Assembly (NCBI GenBank): GCA_040904765.1
Contig: JBBDST010000032.1
Span: 1-5,605, forward strand
DNA from: JBBDST01 sp040904765
GTDB taxonomy: Bacteria; Actinomycetota; Nitriliruptoria; Nitriliruptorales; Nitriliruptoraceae
Length of the DNA: 5,605 nucleotides
Direction: 5' to 3'
Shown here: positions 1 to 5,605 of the stretch, one piece after another
Numbering within the stretch: position 1 is the stretch's first letter
Layout: each line of letters starts with the position of its first letter
Position numbers and translations under genes: made by a program
Notes under the pieces: generated by a model
The model's input: only the letters and a program-made list of their open reading frames with translations
What the model was told of the DNA's origin: nothing
Databases searched by the model: none

Positions 1-37
1 GTCTGTTCCGAGAACACGTCAGCTGCCCGATCTCATA

Positions 38-1828
38 TCACTCGTCATACACGTAAAAACCACGGCCGGTCTTACGGCCATGGAACCCTACTTCGACTAG
101 GTCGCGCAACAGTGGCGCTGGTGCATGTGATGGCTGGCGATACTCTGCATACAAGCGTTCCATCACCGCCAGCGTCTCGTCAAGCCCAACGGTATCCATC
201 AGTTCAAACGGACCCATCGGATAGCCGCAACCAAGTTTCATCGCCGTGTCGATCTGTTCAGCGGTGGCGTAATGCGACTCGAGCATCTTCACGGCATCGT
301 TTAAGTACGGGAACAGCAGGGTGTTCACAATAAATCCGGCACGGTCGCCACAAAGCACACCGACCTTGTCGATCGCTTGCACAAACGCACGGGCGTCTTC
401 GACCGTGTCCGGTGACGCCCGCAAGGTCGTCACGATCTCGACCAGCGGCATCTTCTCTGCCGGGTTGAAAAAGTGGAGACCAACAAATCGTTCTGGCCGA
501 TCTGATCCCATCGCACATGATGTCACCGCCACCGCCGATGATGTGGTTGCAAACACTGTGTCTGCCCCGACAACTGCGGCCAGCGTCGTATAGATCGCAT
601 GTTTTGCATCAAGATCGCCGGCAATAGCCTCAACCACAATATCGGCGTCGGCAAGATCCCGCGCATCGATCGCCGGACGCAGTTTCGTGAGCGTCTGTAC
701 CCGCTGTTCTTCGGTGAGACGACCTTTATCAATTCGCCCTTGCAAAGACCGCGCGACTTTGGCGATCAACGCCTCACCTTTGTCGCGAGTCCGTCCAAGC
801 ACCGTCACCGTATAGCCGGCGCGGGCACACACTTCAGCGATGCCTAACGCCATCACGCCTGTGCCAACGATCCCCACATGGGTCCAGTGGCTGATTCGTT
901 GCGTATCTGGTGCGGGACGTTCAACCCCTTCGGGTACGACCGTTGCAGAACCCTGCCCGGCATAAGTGTAAAAACCGCGACCTGCTTTACGTCCTGTAAA
1001 ACCAGCCAAAGCCAGTTGGCTCAACAGCGGTCGAGGGGCAAAACGTGGCGCATTGAACTGCGAGTGGATCGCATCCATAATGCCAAGGAACGTGTCGATG
1101 CCGACCAGGTCGGTTAACGCAATCGGTCCCATCGGCAAACCTGCCCCAAGACGCATCGCTATGTCGATGTCTTCGCGGGTTGCGTAGCCGCCCTCAACCA
1201 TCCAGACCGCCTGATTGAGGTAGGGAAATAGCAACTGGTTTGCGATGAAGCCGCGACGGTCACCGACCACAACCGGTTTTTTGCCGATGGCTTCGGCAAA
1301 AGCGCTGGCCGTTTCAACGGCCGCATCATCGGTGATGACGGTACGCACCAGTTCAATCAGTTTCATCACCGGAGCGGGATTAAAGAAATGGAAACCAAGC
1401 ACACGGTTGGGCCGTTTGGTGACAACCGCAATGTCCATCACCGGCAGTGATGATGTGTTGGTGGCGATGATCGCATCGTGTCGGGCATACGCATCAATTT
1501 TTTTGAACGTGTCTTGTTTAATTTGCAGCACTTCAGGCACCGCTTCAACGATCAAGTCGCAGCCAGATAATTCGCTCCAGTCGGTTGTGCCGTTGATTCG
1601 CTCAAGAATCGTCGTCATGCTGGCAGCATCCAACCGTCCGCGACTCACCTGCCGGTCAAGTGAGGCGGTGAGCCGGCCATAACCGGCCTCAACAGCAGCG
1701 TCATCCATCTCAATGAAGGTCACGGGGATGCTATTGCGGGCAATCAGTTCGGCGATGCCGGCACCCATAGTGCCACAGCCGATCACGCCAACAGTGGCGA
1801 TATTTGAAACGATTGACTGGCTAGCCAC
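38..1828 (-). CDS. Tandem (two-unit) 3-hydroxyacyl-CoA dehydrogenase fusion
   Basis: This 596-residue protein is two complete 3-hydroxyacyl-CoA dehydrogenase units joined head to tail, about residues 12-290 and 316-596; a single-unit enzyme is about 280-310. The family oxidises (S)-3-hydroxyacyl-CoA to 3-ketoacyl-CoA, or the reverse, in the cytoplasm. Unit 1 has a GxGxxG nucleotide loop (17-22), acidic E40 after strand 2, and S126, H147, E159 and N197, matching the catalytic Ser, His, Glu and Asn of human HADH. Unit 2 keeps S430, H452, E464 and N502, but its loop is GTGVMA (322-327) and strand 2 ends in G345-R346-T-R348. The C-terminal domains of the units match at about 57 of 101 positions by hand count. 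The start is GTG, with GGAGG five bases upstream (1834-1838). It is the last gene of the cluster in this window, 73 bp after the crotonase. Both units look intact. The family call is very secure; substrate and direction are unknown. Confidence 0.95.
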   Translation of the reverse strand: MASQSIVSNIATVGVIGCGTMGAGIAELIARNSIPVTFIEMDDAAVEAGYGRLTASLDRQVSRGRLDAASMTTILERINGTTDWSELSGCDLIVEAVPEVLQIKQDTFKKIDAYARHDAIIATNTSSLPVMDIAVVTKRPNRVLGFHFFNPAPVMKLIELVRTVITDDAAVETASAFAEAIGKKPVVVGDRRGFIANQLLFPYLNQAVWMVEGGYATREDIDIAMRLGAGLPMGPIALTDLVGIDTFLGIMDAIHSQFNAPRFAPRPLLSQLALAGFTGRKAGRGFYTYAGQGSATVVPEGVERPAPDTQRISHWTHVGIVGTGVMALGIAEVCARAGYTVTVLGRTRDKGEALIAKVARSLQGRIDKGRLTEEQRVQTLTKLRPAIDARDLADADIVVEAIAGDLDAKHAIYTTLAAVVGADTVFATTSSAVAVTSCAMGSDRPERFVGLHFFNPAEKMPLVEIVTTLRASPDTVEDARAFVQAIDKVGVLCGDRAGFIVNTLLFPYLNDAVKMLESHYATAEQIDTAMKLGCGYPMGPFELMDTVGLDETLAVMERLYAEYRQPSHAPAPLLRDLVEVGFHGRKTGRGFYVYDE

Positions 1829-1833
1829 GTGAA

Positions 1834-1838
1834 CCTCC
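1834..1838 (-). promoter_or_regulatory. Ribosome binding site of the 3-hydroxyacyl-CoA dehydrogenase gene
   Basis: The minus strand reads GGAGG, then TTCAC, then the GTG at 1828. This is the cleanest Shine-Dalgarno match in the window and supports the GTG start. A small inverted repeat (1844-1859) begins six bases further upstream. Confidence 0.75.
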
Positions 1839-1843
1839 AGGAT

Positions 1844-1859
1844 GTCTTACCGTGAAGAC
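1844..1859. repeat. Small inverted repeat in the leader of the dehydrogenase gene
   Basis: The 5-bp arms GTCTT and AAGAC are separated by six bases, and the repeat sits just upstream of the GGAGG ribosome site. In the mRNA it could form a weak hairpin. A match of this size is expected by chance about once in one or two gaps of this length, so no function is claimed. Confidence 0.25.
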
Positions 1860-1901
1860 TACCGAAGGTCGACAGTCCACCTCACGTTGGCGCAGGCAGG
1901 A

Positions 1902-2633
1902 TTAACGGCGCCGTAACGACCACATCTGTTTGGCACGCTCAGCCTGCATTGCCGCTTCCCACGACACACCAGGAGGACCCAGTTCGAGCCGCATCGACTC
2001 GACTGACATGCGAGACAGTTGCGGGTCAGCTGCCGCTTTTAGGGCAAGTTCGTGTGCTGTGGCAAGGACCTGATCGTCAGGCACACAGCGCCAAGCAAGT
2101 CCGAGCTCTTGGGCGCGTGGCCCAGAAATTGTTTCACCAAATAGCCCTGCAGCAGCGGCAGTTTCACGCCCAGCAACCCGACCCATCAACACGTAATGGC
2201 CACCACCTGGGTGCAGGCCGATCGACAGAAAACCGGCAATGATGCGGGCAGATTCGCCCACGATGCGCAGGTCAGTAGCAAGCAGCAGGTTCACACCGGC
2301 ACCAACCGCAGCGCCATTCACTGCCGCGATAGTCGGTACCGCACAGCGCCCAAAACGCATGAATGCTTCATACACGGCACCAAGGTCGGCATATCGCGAC
2401 GCTTCAGCCGGGTCTTCACCTACACGAGCAAGTGTGGCCCGTTCCCCGCCGGCACAAAACTGTCCGTCAGCGCCGGTCACGATTGCGGCACCAACTGATG
2501 GGTCGGCGTCGATCGTTTCGGCACAATGGATGAGTTGCGCTGCCATTTCAGCAGTCAACGCGTTACGCCGTGACGGCGCGTTCAACGTGACTAGGGCAAC
2601 CCCTTCGTCAATTGACAGTTCAACCTCAGCCAT
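1902..2633 (-). CDS. Crotonase-superfamily protein (enoyl-CoA hydratase/isomerase-like), non-canonical active site
   Basis: This 243-residue crotonase-fold protein probably binds an acyl-CoA in the cytoplasm. It has an N-terminal strand pair with VTLNAP (15-20), the FCAGGE segment (59-64) that supplies one oxyanion-hole NH, and VNGAAVGAGVNL (105-116) that supplies the other. GLHPGGGH (139-146) resembles a subtype I associate with mycobacteria and relatives. Aligned to rat enoyl-CoA hydratase, catalytic Glu144 falls on N115 and Glu164 on F135, so both acid/base glutamates are missing. Ordinary hydratase activity is therefore doubtful; isomerase, hydrolase or another reaction is possible. The protein ends at MWSLRRR, roughly 15-20 residues before the usual family end. 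I see no frameshifted continuation in the other frames downstream. The chosen ATG at 2633 has AAGGGAGC just upstream. An in-frame TTG at 2684 would extend through a hairpin and past that ribosome site, so I reject it. It sits between the hydrolase and the dehydrogenase. Confidence 0.9.
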   Translation of the reverse strand: MAEVELSIDEGVALVTLNAPSRRNALTAEMAAQLIHCAETIDADPSVGAAIVTGADGQFCAGGERATLARVGEDPAEASRYADLGAVYEAFMRFGRCAVPTIAAVNGAAVGAGVNLLLATDLRIVGESARIIAGFLSIGLHPGGGHYVLMGRVAGRETAAAAGLFGETISGPRAQELGLAWRCVPDDQVLATAHELALKAAADPQLSRMSVESMRLELGPPGVSWEAAMQAERAKQMWSLRRR

Positions 2634-2636
2634 CTC

Positions 2637-2645
2637 TGCTCCCTT
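2637..2645 (-). promoter_or_regulatory. Ribosome binding site of the crotonase gene
   Basis: The minus strand reads AAGGGAGCA, then GAG, then the ATG at 2633, giving GGGAG at five bases from the start. It fixes the start against an upstream in-frame TTG. The same nine bases at the same distance precede the SDR gene. Confidence 0.75.
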
Positions 2646-2666
2646 AACCAGCCGGTTTCTACACGC

Positions 2667-2682
2667 GCTAGGAAAGCCTAGC
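2667..2682. repeat. Perfect inverted repeat between hydrolase and crotonase genes
   Basis: The arms GCTAGG and CCTAGC flank a four-base loop, giving a 6-bp stem (seven with a G-U pair in the minus-strand RNA). It lies in the 68-bp gap after the hydrolase stop and before the crotonase ribosome site. No T-run follows on either strand, so it is not a standard intrinsic terminator. It could be an RNA processing or stability hairpin, a weak attenuator, or chance. Confidence 0.4.
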
Positions 2683-2701
2683 AACGCCTTGTTGTCTGTC
2701 T

Positions 2702-3565
2702 TTACGTGCCGTCAGTCAGTAACTGATGGCGCTGTGCAGCAACGATACGGGCACAGCCCAACGGATCGTCGATCACCACATGGTGATAGGCGTCAGGTAA
2801 CACTGCAATCGTGGTGGGGCTGTCACAGTGGTGTGACACAAACGCGGCCGATGATGCGTCGCACACCTCACTTCTGCCCCCATACGCGTAGGTGAGTGGC
2901 ACCGTGATGCGTGCCAGCGTCAGATCGAACGGATAGTTGTGAAACGTCCCAAACGCTTTGGGGTCAACTTTCCAACCGAAGCGGTCGCCGTGTATGCCAA
3001 CCGCTTCACGTGCCACGACGTCGGTGAGTTCGGCATTGACGTCAGGCTGTTCTGGGATGTAGCGAAATCGTGCACGTGCCTGAGCAAACGTCTCGTAGGT
3101 CGGCAGGTTGACACGTGGCGTACCCGAAGGCGGCGACTTTGCACCGTCTTTTGCACGGAAGCGGGTGTCAAAAATGGTGGCATCGTCAGCCGCAACGCGG
3201 TCTCGCGCCAGTAGTTCAGCCGCCACGTAGCCGCCCATACTGTGGGCCACCACACTCACCGTGTCCGCATTCGTTGCAGCCAACACTGCCTCAACTTCAT
3301 CCGCCCACGTGGTTGGGTGATAGGTGTGCCGCCACGCACTGTCTCCATGCCCCGAAAAATCAATTGCTATCACTTCTCCCAGGGCCGTTAGGTGCGGCAC
3401 CATGCCGGCAAACCACAGTCCATGCGCACCACTGCCATGCAACAGCACCAGCGTGTGTGCCACGTCAGAACGCCACCGGCGATACGACACGCTCACGCCG
3501 GCAACGTCGACGTGCTCTTGAACGGCACGTTCAACAACTGCTACCGGTTCAATCACGTCAGACAC
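2702..3565 (-). CDS. Alpha/beta-hydrolase
   Basis: This protein of about 287 residues has the alpha/beta-hydrolase layout, so it probably cleaves an ester, lactone, thioester or C-C bond in the cytoplasm; no signal peptide is seen. Counting from the GTG at 3565, HGSG (43-46) is the oxyanion motif after strand 3 and DFSGHGDS lies at 69-76. The nucleophile elbow is A107-H108-S109-M110-G111, with Ala where the GxSxG motif usually has Gly. A cap region at about 138-205 ends in GWKVDPKAF. The acid is probably E233 or D236, after YGGRS, and the catalytic His is H261 in DAYHH. A GTG at 3574 would add three residues, but it has no good ribosome site. The GTG at 3565 has AGGTG six bases upstream, so I prefer it. 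The gene follows the SDR by about 41 bp and precedes the crotonase by 68 bp, which suggests it processes a precursor or product of the same pathway. Substrate unknown. Confidence 0.88.
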   Translation of the reverse strand: MSDVIEPVAVVERAVQEHVDVAGVSVSYRRWRSDVAHTLVLLHGSGAHGLWFAGMVPHLTALGEVIAIDFSGHGDSAWRHTYHPTTWADEVEAVLAATNADTVSVVAHSMGGYVAAELLARDRVAADDATIFDTRFRAKDGAKSPPSGTPRVNLPTYETFAQARARFRYIPEQPDVNAELTDVVAREAVGIHGDRFGWKVDPKAFGTFHNYPFDLTLARITVPLTYAYGGRSEVCDASSAAFVSHHCDSPTTIAVLPDAYHHVVIDDPLGCARIVAAQRHQLLTDGT

Positions 3566-3571
3566 CAGCCA

Positions 3572-3576
3572 CACCT
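3572..3576 (-). promoter_or_regulatory. Shine-Dalgarno-like site deciding the hydrolase start
   Basis: The minus strand reads AGGTG, then six bases, then the GTG at 3565. The alternative GTG at 3574 lies inside this very site and has no purine-rich sequence at suitable distance upstream. This is why I place the hydrolase start at 3565. The site is weaker than those of the other four genes. Confidence 0.5.
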
Positions 3577-3606
3577 GTCACCGTCGTTTCAAAGCCTTGT
3601 CAGGCA

Positions 3607-4350
3607 TCACTTGGCGTAACTGAAGATGCTCGCCTGATCAGTTGAGGTGAGCAGCATGTCATGCACCTGAACATGCTCGGGTCGCGACGAAACCCAAAGC
3701 ACCGCTTCAGCCACGTCAGCAGCCGACAAGGGACGGTTTAGCATCCCGTATACGGCCTGAATTTTTGCTTGATCACCGTCGAAACGAACTTCGTTAAATT
3801 CGGTTTCAACCACCCCAGGATCGACGGTAGAGACGCGCACTCCGGTACCGATCACATCCAAACGGATGCCTTGGGTGATGCGGTCAACCGCAGCTTTCGT
3901 CGCGCAATACACGGTGCCGCCCGGGTACGTCTGATGCCCGGCGATCGAACCGATATTGATGATCTGTCCTGAACCACGCGCCACCATGTTTGGTAACACC
4001 TGGGCGGTAACAAACAGCAGGCCAGTCACGTTGGTGTCAAACATCTGCAGCCAGTCGTCAACTGCCGCTTCTTGCATCGGTTCTTTTCCGGCAGCAAGAC
4101 CGGCGTTGTTTACCAGTACGTCGATCGTTGACCAGGCGTCATCAAGACCGGCAAACGCTGCTTCAACTGCGGCACGGTCAGCGACGTCGAACGTCAGCGC
4201 AATCGCTTCATTTGGCAGTTCCGCCACCAACTGTTCCAGACGGTCGCTGCGACGTCCGGTCACGATCAGCCGGTGACCTTCGGCACTAAACGCTTGCGCG
4301 CAGGCCTTGCCAATTCCGCTTGTCGCCCCCGTAACCATCACCGTTTTCAC
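3607..4350 (-). CDS. Short-chain dehydrogenase/reductase, YdfG-like (NADP-dependent 3-hydroxy acid dehydrogenase family)
   Basis: This 247-residue classical SDR closely resembles E. coli YdfG (248 residues), an NADP-dependent 3-hydroxy acid / L-allo-threonine dehydrogenase and malonic semialdehyde reductase. Visible motifs are TGATSGIG (7-14) for the dinucleotide, G32-R33-R34 after strand 2, which fits NADP(H) preference, DV (55-56), NNAG (81-84), and the catalytic set N107, S135, Y148 and K152 (YCATK). The C-terminal part has the DPGVVETEF and EVRFDGD segments, also matching YdfG. It should be a soluble cytoplasmic oligomer. The start is GTG, with AAGGGAGCA ending three bases upstream; the ATG four codons in is a weaker choice. 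The gene lies 51 bp after the transporter and about 41 bp before the hydrolase, so it is probably cotranscribed. Family and fold are secure. The exact substrate in this cluster is not; a 3-hydroxy acid or semialdehyde is the best guess by homology. Confidence 0.93.
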   Translation of the reverse strand: MKTVMVTGATSGIGKACAQAFSAEGHRLIVTGRRSDRLEQLVAELPNEAIALTFDVADRAAVEAAFAGLDDAWSTIDVLVNNAGLAAGKEPMQEAAVDDWLQMFDTNVTGLLFVTAQVLPNMVARGSGQIINIGSIAGHQTYPGGTVYCATKAAVDRITQGIRLDVIGTGVRVSTVDPGVVETEFNEVRFDGDQAKIQAVYGMLNRPLSAADVAEAVLWVSSRPEHVQVHDMLLTSTDQASIFSYAK

Positions 4351-4353
4351 GAT

Positions 4354-4362
4354 TGCTCCCTT
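4354..4362 (-). promoter_or_regulatory. Ribosome binding site of the SDR gene
   Basis: The minus strand reads AAGGGAGCA, then ATC, then the GTG at 4350. GGGAG is five bases from the start codon, which supports GTG rather than the ATG four codons later. Confidence 0.75.
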
Positions 4363-4401
4363 GATCGTTGCTCAAAAGACAACGTTAGCGTTTCGGTAGC
4401 G

Positions 4402-5577
4402 TCATACCGGTTCGCGCGGTGGCGACTGCAGCTGCACCGAACTCCACAAAAACAGGCCCGAAGCGATCAGTGCAATCACCCCGATAAACAGCCAGCCGAC
4501 GGAATATCCTCGTGACTCTACGACCACTCCAAAAACCAGTGGGGCAAGCATCGCACCAAAGCCTGCCGGTTGCATCGCGCCAGTAATCCGTCCCGGCTGA
4601 TCGGAAAACACTCGCATCAGCCCAATCCAAAAGGCGCTTGGGAAACCCCACGTAAAACCAAGCGCAAACACGATACCGATCACCATCAGGGGTGTGCGTT
4701 GAGTCGCAAGCAACACAAACCCGACCGATCCGAAACCAACCAGGATTCCTGCCAGCCGTAACGGCACCACATTGGTTCGGTCAAGCACAATGCCGGCAGC
4801 CAACCGGGTGACGACCGAAACGAAACTTGCCACCGCAAAAAACGCACCAGCTCGCTGTTGAGATACCCCGGCGGTGACGGCCGCATCAACATAAAACGCC
4901 AGCGTGACCGCGTTAGCACCAAACGCGAAGCTAAACGCCAGCATGAGCAAAATAATGCTGGAACGGTGCGGCAGCGGCGTACGTTTGGGTCGGTCTCGTA
5001 AACCGGTCGGTTTCACCCGAGGCGGACCTACCGAAATGATGACGATTAGCGCCAGCGCGGCAGCAACATAATATGCCGATCGCCAGCCAAACGTCAGCGC
5101 AATCAGCGGTGCCGCAAACCCAGCGACCAGCGAACCGACCGGCGGCGCGGACTGTTTCACCCCAAACGCAATGCCCATGTTTTCAGGTGGTACACGGTTG
5201 ACCAGGAGCCGGTTCACGGCCGGTTGGGCGAGTGCATGAGCGGCCCCACCGATCGCTAAGAACAGCACCAGTGCGGTCCAACTGTTCGTTAACGTCGCGA
5301 TTCCAAGAGACGAAGTCATGGTCATGGTCAGTGCGATCCGCATCGAGCGTGCGGCACCTAGCACGTCGACGAAACGCCCCAAATGAAACGACAGGGCCGC
5401 ACCGATCGCATAATAGATCGCCATTGCGACCCCAAATGCGGCAACTCCGAAACCTAACTCGCTGGTCAATTGCACTACCAGCACACCACTGAAAAACGGC
5501 GGTAATGTTTCAACCACGGTGGCTGCGGATGCGAGCGCCATCGTGCCGGAAGTTGATCGCGACGACGCAGACTTCAC
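4402..5577 (-). CDS. MFS transporter, 12-helix, substrate unknown
   Basis: This 391-residue hydrophobic protein has the major facilitator layout: two six-helix halves joined by a basic cytoplasmic loop (about 187-206, rich in Arg, Lys and Pro). The loop between helices 2 and 3 carries the motif-A-like GRFVDVLGAARSMR (67-80). The equivalent loop in the second half has GIVLDR (262-267). The segment around 135-165 (GVKQSAPPVGSL, then a Gly/Ala-rich helix and GWR) is of a type seen in cyanate-permease-like and organic-anion MFS proteins, which only loosely suggests a small acid or anion. The length is usual for the family. The start is GTG, with GAGGAG five bases upstream (5583-5588). It is the first gene of the visible cluster, so it may import the substrate of the downstream enzymes or export a product. 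Direction and substrate cannot be read from the sequence. Confidence 0.92.
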   Translation of the reverse strand: MKSASSRSTSGTMALASAATVVETLPPFFSGVLVVQLTSELGFGVAAFGVAMAIYYAIGAALSFHLGRFVDVLGAARSMRIALTMTMTSSLGIATLTNSWTALVLFLAIGGAAHALAQPAVNRLLVNRVPPENMGIAFGVKQSAPPVGSLVAGFAAPLIALTFGWRSAYYVAAALALIVIISVGPPRVKPTGLRDRPKRTPLPHRSSIILLMLAFSFAFGANAVTLAFYVDAAVTAGVSQQRAGAFFAVASFVSVVTRLAAGIVLDRTNVVPLRLAGILVGFGSVGFVLLATQRTPLMVIGIVFALGFTWGFPSAFWIGLMRVFSDQPGRITGAMQPAGFGAMLAPLVFGVVVESRGYSVGWLFIGVIALIASGLFLWSSVQLQSPPREPV

Positions 5578-5582
5578 CGGTT

Positions 5583-5588
5583 CTCCTC
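5583..5588 (-). promoter_or_regulatory. Ribosome binding site of the MFS transporter gene
   Basis: The minus strand reads GAGGAG, then AACCG, then the GTG at 5577. It supports the GTG start. A TGA at 5589-5587 overlaps the site and could be the stop of a gene beyond the window edge, but this cannot be tested here. Confidence 0.7.
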
Positions 5589-5605
5589 ACGGCAGGGCCA
5601 CCGCT

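Noticed and set aside
1..17. Possible GTG start (17-15) of a further minus-strand gene
   Set aside because: Five codons are visible and there is no convincing ribosome site before it.
1245..1682. Plus-strand open frame of 145 codons over the dehydrogenase
   Set aside because: It is fully antisense to the conserved first dehydrogenase unit; the Ser/Thr-rich translation has no family features.
41..1828. Possibility that the duplicated dehydrogenase is an assembly artefact
   Set aside because: The two halves are clearly diverged (about 56% identity in the C-terminal domains, different nucleotide loops), so it is an old, genuine gene fusion or duplication.
2634..2684. TTG start giving a 17-residue extension of the crotonase
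   Set aside because: The extension passes through the inverted repeat and the AAGGGAGCA ribosome site, and the ATG at 2633 begins at the usual family N-terminus.
2239..2895. Long plus-strand open frame of 218 codons
   Set aside because: It lies antisense across the start of the crotonase gene and the end of the hydrolase gene, spans the gap between them, and its translation is low-complexity with no recognisable domain.
3115..3645. Plus-strand open frame of 176 codons
   Set aside because: It is antisense to the hydrolase and the end of the SDR gene, rich in Pro, His, Arg and Cys as expected of a shadow frame, with no domain.
4366..4384. Inverted repeat CGTTG-N9-CAACG between transporter and SDR genes
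   Set aside because: The arms are only 5 bp with a nine-base loop and no T-run; a match this size is expected by chance in gaps of this length.
5587..5604. Possible C-terminal tail of a gene upstream of the transporter, ending in TGA at 5589-5587
   Set aside because: Only about five codons are inside the window, so neither frame nor identity can be supported.

Overview
The window holds five complete protein-coding genes, all on the minus strand and separated by gaps of about 40 to 75 bp. Read in the direction of transcription (right to left) they are: a 12-helix MFS transporter (5577-4402), a YdfG-like short-chain dehydrogenase/reductase (4350-3607), an alpha/beta-hydrolase (3565-2702), a crotonase-superfamily protein (2633-1902) and a tandem-duplicated 3-hydroxyacyl-CoA dehydrogenase (1828-38). 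Same strand, short gaps and a recognisable Shine-Dalgarno-like sequence before each start suggest one transcription unit. Its promoter is not visible and probably lies to the right of the window. I see no RNA gene, mobile element, CRISPR array or regulator gene.

The gene set reads as an acyl-CoA (beta-oxidation-like) catabolic or modification cassette. The transporter could import or export the substrate. The hydrolase could open or deacylate an ester, lactone or thioester. The crotonase and the two-domain 3-hydroxyacyl-CoA dehydrogenase would act on CoA thioesters, and the SDR would act on a 3-hydroxy acid or related alcohol. No acyl-CoA ligase, acyl-CoA dehydrogenase or thiolase is present, so any pathway is incomplete here. 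The substrate cannot be read from the sequence.

The source is most likely an actinobacterium of moderate GC content, possibly an Acidimicrobiia-type lineage. Four of five genes start with GTG. The roughly 590-residue head-to-tail 3-hydroxyacyl-CoA dehydrogenase and the crotonase subtype carrying a GLHPGGGH motif both resemble proteins I know from Streptomyces and mycobacteria. This taxonomic placement is inference from memory, not a database result.

The most interesting details are in the enzymes. The crotonase lacks both catalytic glutamates of classical enoyl-CoA hydratases and ends early. The second Rossmann domain of the dehydrogenase has lost the acidic NAD-type residue and carries a Gly-Arg-Thr-Arg loop suggestive of NADP, while the first keeps an acidic residue. 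I found no clear sign of a wholly novel system; this is an ordinary-looking metabolic operon with unusual enzyme variants.
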